This document shows, piece after piece, positions 1-5,791 of a stretch of 9,729 nt of DNA (position 1 is its first letter; every line of letters starts with the position of its first letter). Both the position numbers and the translations under genes were made by a program. The stretch lies in the NCBI GenBank assembly GCA_017645985.1, contig JAGCNK010000119.1, positions 1 through 9,729 of the forward strand, read 5' to 3'. A model generated the notes under the pieces. It was not told the origin of the DNA and searched no databases. It saw only the letters and a list, made by a program, of their open reading frames with translations. Source of the DNA: Bacteroidales bacterium (lineage in GTDB: Bacteria; Bacteroidota; Bacteroidia; Bacteroidales; UBA3824).

Positions 1-1175
1 ATACCAAAGGCAACAGCATTGGCGTGCGTGTGGCGTTGGAACCCATCAACACATTCCGCATTGATGTAAGTTTCGACCGCAGCATTGTATACAATACCGA
101 AGAGTTTTTTGCCTATGCCTCCGACATTGACGGATGGCAGACATCGAGCCGGGTTAAACACGGTAATTTCCGCATAAGCTACAATATGCTTAAGACCGCA
201 TTCCACAAGGTAGGCGACGACTACTCTTTGGACACATACAACGAGTTTCTCGAAAACCGCGAAATTATCGCACAGCGTCAGGCCGACCGCCGTGTAGGCA
301 TCAACGGTTACGACCCCACGCCGCAGACCGACGCCGACGGCAACCTCCTGTATGGCAACTATCCCGACGGATACAGCAAGACCCATCAGGATGTGCTCCT
401 GCCTGCGTTTTTGTCTGCGTATGCCGGCACTAGTCCCAAAAAGATTATGCTCGACCCGTTTTTGAAAATTCCTTTGCCCAACTGGCGAATCAACTACAAG
501 GGTCTCGGCAATATTCCTCTGCTCAAAGATGTGGTGCGCTCGGCTATGCTTACCCACGCCTACACCTCGTCGTATTCTATTACCAACTTTAAGAACAACG
601 CCGACTACGATTTTGACCAGGAGGCCGCCTTCGGACGCTCGTTTGCCCGCTACGAGGCTAATAACCTCTTTATTCCGCAATACGAGATAGCAGCCGTCAC
701 ACTCGACGAAAAATTCGCACCTCTTGCCGGAATCGACATTTCGTGGGTAAACCTTATGAGCACCAAATTTGAGTACCGCCGCACCCGCCAGATAACCCTC
801 GGATTTGCCAACAGCCAAATATCCGAAATGTACCGCAAGGAGTGGATAATCGGAGTAGGATACAAGTTTGCACAGTTGCCGCTCAATATCCGCACCTCGG
901 GCGGAAGCAGCCGATTTAAGAGCGATCTCGACCTCCGTGCCGATTTTGTTATCGACGACGACAAAACCATCATCCGCGAGATAGAAAACCTCTACGACCA
1001 AATTTCGGCAGGACAGAAGAGTTTCTCAATCAAGTCTACCGCCGACTACCGCCTGTCGGAAAGGTTCAAGGTGCAGCTATACTACAACCATCAGATAACC
1101 AACCCGATTATTTCAACAAGCTATCGCACAAGCAATATCAAGTTCGGATTTAGCATTACGATGAGTCTTGATTGA
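1..1175 (+). CDS. sprA: SprA/Sov, type IX secretion translocon, C-terminal part (5' end outside window)
   Basis: SprA (Sov in Porphyromonas) is the giant outer-membrane beta-barrel that forms the protein-conducting channel of the type IX secretion system in Bacteroidetes. Only the last ~390 residues are here: the frame is open from base 3 with no stop upstream, so the GTG at 24 is internal and not a start. Recognisable family-like blocks include 'GVRVALEPINTFRIDVSFDR' near the left edge, 'QDVLLPAFLSAYAG' (~residues 121-134 counted from base 24), 'IPLPNWRINYKGL' (~148-160) and 'LTHAYTSSYSITNF' (~175-188), then alternating beta-strand-like segments ending in 'KFGFSITMSLD'. An aromatic-rich terminal strand suits an outer-membrane barrel. 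Family members exceed 2,000 residues, so most of the gene lies to the left. The 3' end is followed by a 77-base spacer with no clear hairpin terminator. Family identity rests on remembered motifs, not a search. Confidence 0.85.
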   Translation, partial: TKGNSIGVRVALEPINTFRIDVSFDRSIVYNTEEFFAYASDIDGWQTSSRVKHGNFRISYNMLKTAFHKVGDDYSLDTYNEFLENREIIAQRQADRRVGINGYDPTPQTDADGNLLYGNYPDGYSKTHQDVLLPAFLSAYAGTSPKKIMLDPFLKIPLPNWRINYKGLGNIPLLKDVVRSAMLTHAYTSSYSITNFKNNADYDFDQEAAFGRSFARYEANNLFIPQYEIAAVTLDEKFAPLAGIDISWVNLMSTKFEYRRTRQITLGFANSQISEMYRKEWIIGVGYKFAQLPLNIRTSGGSSRFKSDLDLRADFVIDDDKTIIREIENLYDQISAGQKSFSIKSTADYRLSERFKVQLYYNHQITNPIISTSYRTSNIKFGFSITMSLD

Positions 1176-1238
1176 TGATGAGGATTTATTTGACAAAAAA
1201 AATTGAAATTTTATAGTGTTATTTACATTAAGGTTGAT

Positions 1239-1246
1239 TATCTTTG
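1239..1246 (+). promoter_or_regulatory. Bacteroidetes -7 promoter element (TATCTTTG) for the DUF4271 gene
   Basis: TATCTTTG matches the Bacteroidetes -7 consensus TAnnTTTG exactly and lies in the AT-rich spacer after sprA. No good TTTG -33 box is found 19-21 bases upstream; the sequence there is around 'AGTGTTA'. With transcription expected a few bases downstream of the box, the start site would fall at about 1251-1253, on or beside the ATG at 1253, implying a leaderless or near-leaderless message. Confidence 0.45.
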
Positions 1247-1252
1247 CAAATA

Positions 1253-2437
1253 ATGCGTACAAGGTATCTCATATTGCTATTGCTGCTGTCGGTAGCCGTG
1301 TCGGCTGCCGCAGCTCCGCCCAAGAAGCCTGCAACGGTGTTCAGGGGCGACAGCACGTCGTATATCTACTATAATCCGCAGAGCTCGCTCAACTTTTTTT
1401 ATTGGGAAACCGGAGTGCGTGTGCCCAAGCCGATACCGCAGATTACCGTCTCGCCCAAGGTTGACTCGCTGACGATGAGGCTTGAGCGCGACACTGCTCC
1501 GCTCTTTACCCTGCCTGCGGTGCTGCCGCCTGTGCGCAACACGCTCTACACCTTTGAAATCAACGAGACGGAATACACCGTGGGCATTCCCACCGACAAA
1601 ACTTCGTATATCTACCAGCAGCGCAAGCGTTACCAATTTTCGCGTGCCGATTCGGCGTTTATGTACGTGCCGCTCAATTTGAAAAACCTCAACAGGTTCA
1701 CACTCGCATTCTACGGCATCAACGCCTGGCAGATTCAGATTGAGGATAAGCCCGTGGAGCGTTTCCACTTTGATCTGGACAAGTCGAAGACCGACCTGGT
1801 TTTTCCCGAGGGAATGCTGATATTCTTTGTGCTGAGCCTGGTGCTTATCCTACTTGCCAATTTCTTCTCAAACGGCTACATACCGAGGCTTGTGCTTATT
1901 GTTTTTTATTACAACGCCTTCAACAATACCGTGGGCGAGCGCAACATCTCAGCCGACAAAGCCGGCTATATGCTGTTTGTGAACTATATCATCAACGTGG
2001 TTCTCTTTTCGGTGATAGCTATGACCAAGTACGGAATGGAGCTTCCGTTCTCATTTTTTATTGCACTTGCAATAGGCTGTGCCGCAGTGTTTTTGATATA
2101 CTTGGTTAAACTTTTGGTTTCGCTGATGCTGAGCAACCTTTTTATGTGCAAGGACACATTCTCGCTGCATTACAGCAATGTGTCGTACCTGGCACAGCTG
2201 CTCGGCGTGGTGATGCTGCCGCTCAACTTCTGCATGGTGTACGTAGGATACGACCTCACCATCGAAACCTTGTTTGTGGTGTGCGTTGCAGCGTGCATTC
2301 TGGCAGAGACATTAAAATTATTTAGATTATGCAAAATAATATTTGATAAACATTTTTCTAAATTTTATTTATTTTTGTACCTTTGCGGCGTGGAAATTTT
2401 GCCCGTGTTGTTGGCAGTCAAAATTCTATCCCGTTGA
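1253..2437 (+). CDS. DUF4271 domain membrane protein
   Basis: Predicted inner-membrane protein of 394 residues, function unknown. The ATG at 1253 is chosen over the upstream TTG at 1244 because that TTG lies inside the promoter element. Residues 1-21 (MRTRYLILLLLL..., ending AAAA) form a signal peptide or first membrane anchor. A polar, extracytoplasmic-looking domain follows (~25-185), then about six hydrophobic segments at ~187-206, 239-257, 264-293, 311-331, 338-356 and 371-391. The C-terminal 'FYLFLYLCGVEILPVLL' resembles the conserved end of the Bacteroidetes DUF4271 family, which is commonly encoded just upstream of hemD, as here. The last ~60 bases of the gene hold a promoter-like element and one arm of a hairpin that belong to the hemD leader. 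The membrane topology is inferred by eye. The DUF4271 call is supported by C-terminal sequence and gene order; a role in haem synthesis or secretion would be speculation. Confidence 0.78.
   Translation: MRTRYLILLLLLSVAVSAAAAPPKKPATVFRGDSTSYIYYNPQSSLNFFYWETGVRVPKPIPQITVSPKVDSLTMRLERDTAPLFTLPAVLPPVRNTLYTFEINETEYTVGIPTDKTSYIYQQRKRYQFSRADSAFMYVPLNLKNLNRFTLAFYGINAWQIQIEDKPVERFHFDLDKSKTDLVFPEGMLIFFVLSLVLILLANFFSNGYIPRLVLIVFYYNAFNNTVGERNISADKAGYMLFVNYIINVVLFSVIAMTKYGMELPFSFFIALAIGCAAVFLIYLVKLLVSLMLSNLFMCKDTFSLHYSNVSYLAQLLGVVMLPLNFCMVYVGYDLTIETLFVVCVAACILAETLKLFRLCKIIFDKHFSKFYLFLYLCGVEILPVLLAVKILSR
2378..2385 (+). promoter_or_regulatory. Possible -7 promoter element (TACCTTTG) for hemD-rnpA, inside the DUF4271 gene
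   Basis: TACCTTTG matches the TAnnTTTG consensus exactly and would start a transcript with a leader of roughly 110 bases before the hemD start at 2500. It lies inside the DUF4271 coding sequence, where in frame it encodes Tyr-Leu-Cys of the 'LYLCG' motif, so protein constraint alone could explain it. No TTTG -33 box occurs at the expected 19-21 base spacing; that region is a run of T. hemD and rnpA might equally be read from the DUF4271 promoter. Confidence 0.35.
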
Positions 2438-2470
2438 CAGTCATCGGCAATTTCCCGACGATAGGGATAG
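2426..2470 (+). other. Nested hairpin in hemD leader, across the DUF4271 stop codon
   Basis: An outer perfect 7-bp stem pairs CTATCCC (2426-2432) with GGGATAG (2464-2470). An inner stem pairs TCATCGG (2441-2447) with CCGACGA (2455-2461), with one A/C mismatch, around loop CAATTTC. The stop codon of the DUF4271 gene (2435-2437) lies in the left internal loop. No U-run follows, so it is not a standard intrinsic terminator. It could be a leader structure of the hemD message, a processing site or an attenuator; nothing in the sequence decides this. Confidence 0.35.
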
Positions 2471-2499
2471 TTTGGGATATAATTTTAAAATAAAGAGTT

Positions 2500-3255
2500 T
2501 TGAAAATTACTAATTTGCTGATTTCTCAGCCAAAACCCGTAGGCGACAGCAGCCCTTATTTTGATTTGGCTGAAAAGTTGAAACTGAATGTCACATTCCG
2601 TCAGTTTATAAAAATTGTCGGTGTTAGCACCAAAGATTTTAGGGCGCAGCACATCAATCTGCCCGATTACACAGCCGTAATCTTCACTAGCAAAATCGGT
2701 ATCGACAACTTTTTCCGAATAGCCAAAGAGGTTAAATACGCCGTTCCCGAAACTTTGAAGTATTTCTGCACCACCGAGCAGATAGCGCTTTATTTGCAGA
2801 AATATATCGTTTACCGCAAGCGTAAGATATTCCATGGCAAAAAGACCTTCAACGACACTATCGACGCTCTCAAAAAGAACATCGCCGAGAAGTTCCTGCT
2901 CATAACAAGCGACGTGAGCAGCAACGAGATTCCCGATTTTCTCGACAGCGTGGGCATCAAGTTCGACAAGTGCGTGATGTACCAGACCGTAAGTGCCGAG
3001 CTCGACGACCTGAAACCAGATTTTCCGAATTTCCAAGTGCTTGTGTTCTTCACTCCTGCGGGAATCAAGAGCCTTCACGAAAACTTCCCCGATTTTGAGC
3101 AGGGCGACGTTAAGATTGCCGCCTTCGGACACTCGGCGTGGGAGGCTGTGGAAAAGTACGGCTACCGCCTGGATATCAAGGCTCCCACCGAGGAGGCCAA
3201 GAGCATGCCTGCAGCCATAGAGCAGTTTATTATTGCAAACAATAAGAGAAAATAG
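2500..3255 (+). CDS. hemD: Uroporphyrinogen-III synthase (HemD family)
   Basis: HemD closes hydroxymethylbilane into uroporphyrinogen III, with inversion of ring D, in cytoplasmic tetrapyrrole synthesis. The 251-residue length is typical, and the sequence resembles the Bacteroidetes version: N-terminal 'LLISQPKPVGDSSPYFDLAE', 'AVIFTSKIGIDNFF' (59-72), 'KYFCTTEQIALYLQKY' (87-102), 'RKRKIF' (106-111), 'LVFFTPAGIKSL' (181-192) and 'FGHSAWEAVEKYGYRLDIKA' (209-228). The TSK and TPAGI blocks fit the two-lobe fold with hinge-side substrate contacts. The start is TTG at 2500: an in-frame TAA at 2491-2493 rules out any earlier start, and no ATG lies near the family N-terminus. The stop is 7 bases before the preferred rnpA start, so the two are probably co-translated. 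HemD proteins diverge strongly in sequence, but this lineage-specific match together with the DUF4271 and rnpA neighbours is convincing. Many Bacteroidales lack complete haem synthesis, so the physiological role here is not certain. Confidence 0.88.
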   Translation: MKITNLLISQPKPVGDSSPYFDLAEKLKLNVTFRQFIKIVGVSTKDFRAQHINLPDYTAVIFTSKIGIDNFFRIAKEVKYAVPETLKYFCTTEQIALYLQKYIVYRKRKIFHGKKTFNDTIDALKKNIAEKFLLITSDVSSNEIPDFLDSVGIKFDKCVMYQTVSAELDDLKPDFPNFQVLVFFTPAGIKSLHENFPDFEQGDVKIAAFGHSAWEAVEKYGYRLDIKAPTEEAKSMPAAIEQFIIANNKRK

Positions 3256-3262
3256 ATATATC

Positions 3263-3661
3263 TTGCAGAAGACAAACACATTAGGCAAAACCGAAAGGCT
3301 CAAGAGTTTTGTCCGTATAGATAAACTTTTTAACACGGGGAGGTCGTTCATGGCCTTCCCTTTTATAGTTTACTATACCATCGGGGGCGAGGCCGACACC
3401 GACTGCGACCAGATGATGGTGACGGTGAGCAAGCACTATTTCAAGCACGCCGTTGACCGCAACCACATCAAGCGCCTTACCCGCGAGGCATACCGTGTGC
3501 GCAAGAGCCAGCTGCAGAACCTTACCGACAAGCATTTCAGCATAGCCTTTGTGTACAAGTGCCGGCATATTTCCACTTTTGACGCCATTTCTGCCGCTAT
3601 GGACACTATCCTGTCGAAGTTTGCCCAACTGTTGGGCGAGGGCGGAGAAAAGGCCGAATGA
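3263..3661 (+). CDS. rnpA: Ribonuclease P protein component
   Basis: RnpA is the small basic protein subunit of RNase P; it helps the catalytic RNA bind pre-tRNA and remove 5' leaders. The 132-residue product has the N-terminal 'GKTERLKSFVRIDKLFNTGR' block (8-27), a central strand 'MMVTVSKHYFKHAVDRN' (51-67) and the signature helix 'RNHIKRLTREAYR' (66-78). The usual RNR signature reads RNH here, with Asp in place of the common Lys/Arg just before it. I prefer the TTG at 3263, 7 bases after the hemD stop. A TTG at 3233 in the same frame would overlap hemD and add ten residues not typical of the family. The tail from ~residue 105 is longer than the core domain and ends in a Glu/Gly-rich 'GEGGEKAE'. 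yidD, often just downstream of rnpA, is absent; a terminator follows instead. Confidence 0.9.
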   Translation: MQKTNTLGKTERLKSFVRIDKLFNTGRSFMAFPFIVYYTIGGEADTDCDQMMVTVSKHYFKHAVDRNHIKRLTREAYRVRKSQLQNLTDKHFSIAFVYKCRHISTFDAISAAMDTILSKFAQLLGEGGEKAE

Positions 3662-3694
3662 CGGCGCTATTTTTTTTGATGGAAACAGTTATAA

Positions 3695-3732
3695 AACAAA
3701 AAAGCCACGCTGTGCAGCGCGGCTTTTTTGTT
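3695..3732. terminator. Bidirectional intrinsic terminator between rnpA and the convergent operon
   Basis: Two 17-base arms (3695-3711 and 3716-3732) pair around a four-base loop (3712-3715). The core is GCC-CGCT/AGCG-GGC, flanked by A6 on the left and T6 on the right, so either strand gives a stem followed by a U-run. The single imperfect position (3707/3720) is an A-C mismatch in the + strand transcript but a G-U pair in the - strand transcript, so the hairpin should be slightly stronger for the leftward operon. It lies 33 bases after the rnpA stop and 17 bases past the leftward operon's last stop codon. A T8 run at 3670-3677 lies between rnpA and the hairpin. Confidence 0.85.
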
Positions 3733-3748
3733 AAAGAAATTATTCCTT

Positions 3749-4375
3749 TTAGAATGTGTCCTCTTCTGTTTCGCGGTCGATGATGTAGACCGAAATACAG
3801 CCCTTGTTCTTTTCTACGGGAACAGCGTAACCCTCTTCTTTGGCGGGTTGTGTCTGGTTTTGACGGGGCTGCTCGTAGTCGTAGTCGGAGTAGCTGTACT
3901 CCTGAACCTGCTCCTGAGGAACCTCAACCTCTTTCACGTCGATCATAATTTTGAGAGAGGTGGAAGAAACGGGGGTGAAGTCGAAAAACGGGTGTATGAA
4001 TTTGTTTCTCTTCAAATCCATATACTCCTGCAGAGCTGTCTGCTGAGGGCTTTTCGGCTCGTCGTCTTGCAGCTTGCCGGGAACGTTGACAACTACTTCG
4101 CCGGTGCTCATATCGATGATTTTGACATCGATATTGTTGTTGAATACCGTGCTTGCGAAAAACTGTATTCTATAGTCCATACCTTTGGTGATCGGCAGCA
4201 CGAATTCGTATTTGCGTCCCGTCTGGCACATTGCGCTCTTGGAAGCGGTGTTGTAGCGGTAGGGAGCCATAGGCTTGCGCATTTTAAGCTGGTCGGTGCA
4301 AGTGGTGTTCTGTGCTTGAAGTCCCAACGGCAGTGATACTAAAACAACAAGTAAAAATTTAAATATATTTTTCAT
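3749..4375 (-). CDS. Exported protein of unknown function
   Basis: The 208-residue product has a clear signal peptide (1-21, MKNIFKFLLVVLV...LQA, cleavage before Gln22) and no lipobox, so it is probably periplasmic or outer-membrane associated. The mature part has two ordered segments. Residues ~24-150 are beta-rich, including 'GRKYEFVLPITKGMDYRIQF' (53-72) and 'IDVKIIDMSTGEVV' (82-95). A Tyr/Glu/Gln-rich, probably disordered linker (~150-188, with SYSDYDYEQP) precedes a short conserved-looking end, 'KGCISVYIID' (191-200). Three cysteines remain after cleavage (26, 50, 193), which may allow a disulfide. It resembles hypothetical proteins I associate with Bacteroidales, but I cannot name a family. 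It is the last gene of the four-gene leftward operon, 25 bases after the lipoprotein gene, and is followed by the terminator at 3695-3732. The start ATG is supported by the signal peptide. Confidence 0.75.
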   Translation of the reverse strand: MKNIFKFLLVVLVSLPLGLQAQNTTCTDQLKMRKPMAPYRYNTASKSAMCQTGRKYEFVLPITKGMDYRIQFFASTVFNNNIDVKIIDMSTGEVVVNVPGKLQDDEPKSPQQTALQEYMDLKRNKFIHPFFDFTPVSSTSLKIMIDVKEVEVPQEQVQEYSYSDYDYEQPRQNQTQPAKEEGYAVPVEKNKGCISVYIIDRETEEDTF

Positions 4376-4400
4376 ATTTGTAGAAGTTTTAATATTTTAC

Positions 4401-5303
4401 TTATTTAACGTTGTTTATTGTGATATTATTTCTTACCGAAGTAATTGTTTCTTTAATTTTCTTAAAATTATTTTCTGTCATCTTGATTTTCATACCTCCG
4501 CCCACTTTGATAGCGCCGTTGTTGCCTGTGGAGACTGATGACTGGTTCTTTTCAACTGTGAGCTCGCCGAATGCGTCTTTGAGGGGAGTGAGGTCGGCGA
4601 TGGTGGTCTTGATGGCGGGGTCAGACTGCTGCTGCTCAAGACGGAGCATGAGGTTGTCGCAGATGATCTTCTGGTCGGCGATGCGCTGGATTGTGGGGTT
4701 CTCTGCGTCGTATTTGTCAACAGAGTTTACCACGATGTAGAGAAATTCGAGCCATCCGCCGGTAGAGATGAGGGTCATCGTTTTGGCGCGGTTCTTAGAG
4801 TCGAGGAAGTTCTGGATATCGTAGTAGATGTCGCTCGAGATCTGCTTGAGCGAGTCGCGGTCTTCCTTGACGTTTTCGATGCGGTTTACAAGGCTCTGGT
4901 TGAACACGTTGCCGATGCCGATAGCGTCAGACAGCTGGCGAACTACCTTGAACTCTTTGAGAGATTCCTGGTACTTGCCAAAAGCGGCGCTGTATGCCAT
5001 GTCGGCGGTGTATGTGCCAAAGTTGATCTCCTTTGACTTGATGTCGATGTATTTGTCGATATTTTCCACGGGGTTGGTGAGTCCGGGAACGAACTGAAGG
5101 TTCTTGTCTTTTGTGAAGGCGAAGAGGTCTTCGGGAGAGGGTATCAGATAGAAGTTGTTTTCGTTTGTCTGACTTGTCTGGGTCTGCTGCTGGTCTTGCT
5201 GCTGTTGTTGGTTGTTTTGGTTGTTGCCGTCGCCTGCGCACGACTGAAACATTAATGCCGATGCTGCTACGATGGCGCAGATTGGTGTTGCTTTAATTTT
5301 CAT
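4401..5303 (-). CDS. Putative lipoprotein with Q/N-rich linker
   Basis: The 300-residue product has a signal peptide ending in 'ALMFQSC', with Cys22 as the likely lipidated residue; this is a relaxed lipobox of the kind common in Bacteroidetes. Right after it, residues 26-50 are almost all Gln, Asn and Thr, probably a flexible tether. The globular part (~51-265) begins 'FYLIPSPEDLFAF' and includes 'INFGTYTADMAYSAAFGKYQ' (93-112), and looks largely helical. The tail is Lys/Asn-rich ('MKIKMTENNFKKIKETI'). The family is not recognised with certainty; similar 'IPSPED/LG.ytADl.Ya' lipoproteins are widespread in Bacteroidales, with unknown function. No strong acidic surface-export signal follows the Cys (C-A-G-D), so a periplasm-facing anchor is as likely as surface exposure. 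It lies 24 bases after the YhbP-like gene and 25 before the next gene, so it is clearly within one operon. Confidence 0.75.
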   Translation of the reverse strand: MKIKATPICAIVAASALMFQSCAGDGNNQNNQQQQQDQQQTQTSQTNENNFYLIPSPEDLFAFTKDKNLQFVPGLTNPVENIDKYIDIKSKEINFGTYTADMAYSAAFGKYQESLKEFKVVRQLSDAIGIGNVFNQSLVNRIENVKEDRDSLKQISSDIYYDIQNFLDSKNRAKTMTLISTGGWLEFLYIVVNSVDKYDAENPTIQRIADQKIICDNLMLRLEQQQSDPAIKTTIADLTPLKDAFGELTVEKNQSSVSTGNNGAIKVGGGMKIKMTENNFKKIKETITSVRNNITINNVK

Positions 5304-5327
5304 TTTTTTTGAAGTTTTTGATTTTGT

Positions 5328-5777
5328 TTATATATTAATGTTGTCTTGTCTGTTCCATACAATTTTTTTGCCGAAACCTAAGCGGTTGTCGGTGAGTTTG
5401 TAGAAATTTGGCTCTAAAACCACGTATGTACCCGGTACGGCTATTGCGTAGGGGTATTTCAGCAGGTATGTCTTTTTTGCGTTTGACAGGTAGTCGTCGG
5501 TGGGGACAACGGCCTTGGCGCATATCTGCAAGCCCTGCAGCTTGCCCACTTCCTTGGTTTCTAACACTATTGAGGCGGCTACGTTGCTGTTTTGGGCTAT
5601 CTCTTTCATATGGCGGGTGTTTTCGGCATCTGTCTTTATTATAAAGGTGTTGCGCTCAGCGTCGTAGGCGTAAAAGCAGTCGCAGCAATATGGCTGACCG
5701 TCGGCGCAGGTGGCAAGTACCAATACGTGATGGTTGCCGATAAACTCCGTTATTTTATTGTCTAATTTTTCTTCCAT
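5328..5777 (-). CDS. YhbP/UPF0306 family protein (pyridoxamine 5'-phosphate oxidase-like fold)
   Basis: Cytoplasmic protein of 149 residues with the split-barrel flavin-binding fold of pyridoxamine-phosphate-oxidase-like proteins; the cofactor and reaction are not established for this family. It resembles E. coli YhbP along its length: 'IGNHHVLVLAT' (13-23), 'CFYAYDAERNTFIIKTD' (34-50), 'NTRHMKEIAQNSNVAASI' (53-70), 'KLQGLQICAKAV' (79-90) and the closing 'FYKLTDNRLGFGKKIVW' (125-141), where YhbP has a near-identical TDNTLGFGKK block. Two Cys-containing spots, 'ATC' at 22-24 and 'YCCDC' at 30-34, are notable, and the second coincides with a 'W-C-A-N/D' type site in relatives. There is no signal peptide, unlike its three operon partners. 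It starts 14 bases after the PorE-like gene ends. Family call confident, function not. Confidence 0.85.
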   Translation of the reverse strand: MEEKLDNKITEFIGNHHVLVLATCADGQPYCCDCFYAYDAERNTFIIKTDAENTRHMKEIAQNSNVAASIVLETKEVGKLQGLQICAKAVVPTDDYLSNAKKTYLLKYPYAIAVPGTYVVLEPNFYKLTDNRLGFGKKIVWNRQDNINI

Positions 5778-5791
5778 TTGGTTGCATTAGT

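Noticed and set aside
1277..1768. Open frame of ~160 codons on the - strand opposite the DUF4271 gene
   Set aside because: It is a shadow of the high-confidence + strand gene: low-complexity Arg/His/Val-rich translation with no recognisable motif.
3233..3262. Earlier TTG start for rnpA, overlapping hemD
   Set aside because: It adds ten residues not typical of the family and overlaps the hemD end, whereas the TTG at 3263 gives a normal N-terminus. The choice remains uncertain.
2485..3351. Open frame of ~290 codons on the - strand opposite hemD and the start of rnpA
   Set aside because: It spans two genes recognised on the + strand and has no family motif; its length follows from the codon composition of hemD.
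3623..3637. GCCCAA-CTG-TTGGGC hairpin near the end of rnpA as a terminator
   Set aside because: It is inside the coding sequence, has a 3-base loop and is followed by GAGGGCGG rather than T. The later hairpin at 3695-3732 is far better.
3549..3734. Small + strand frame overlapping the end of rnpA, at the place where yidD would be expected
   Set aside because: Its translation has none of the YidD features (no cysteine-containing CRYTPTCS-type motif or HPW-type end) and it runs through the terminator.
3728..4336. Long open frame of ~200 codons on the + strand, opposite the small exported protein gene
   Set aside because: It mirrors the - strand gene, begins inside the terminator, has no family resemblance and no promoter. 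The - strand frame has a signal peptide and sits in a tight operon.
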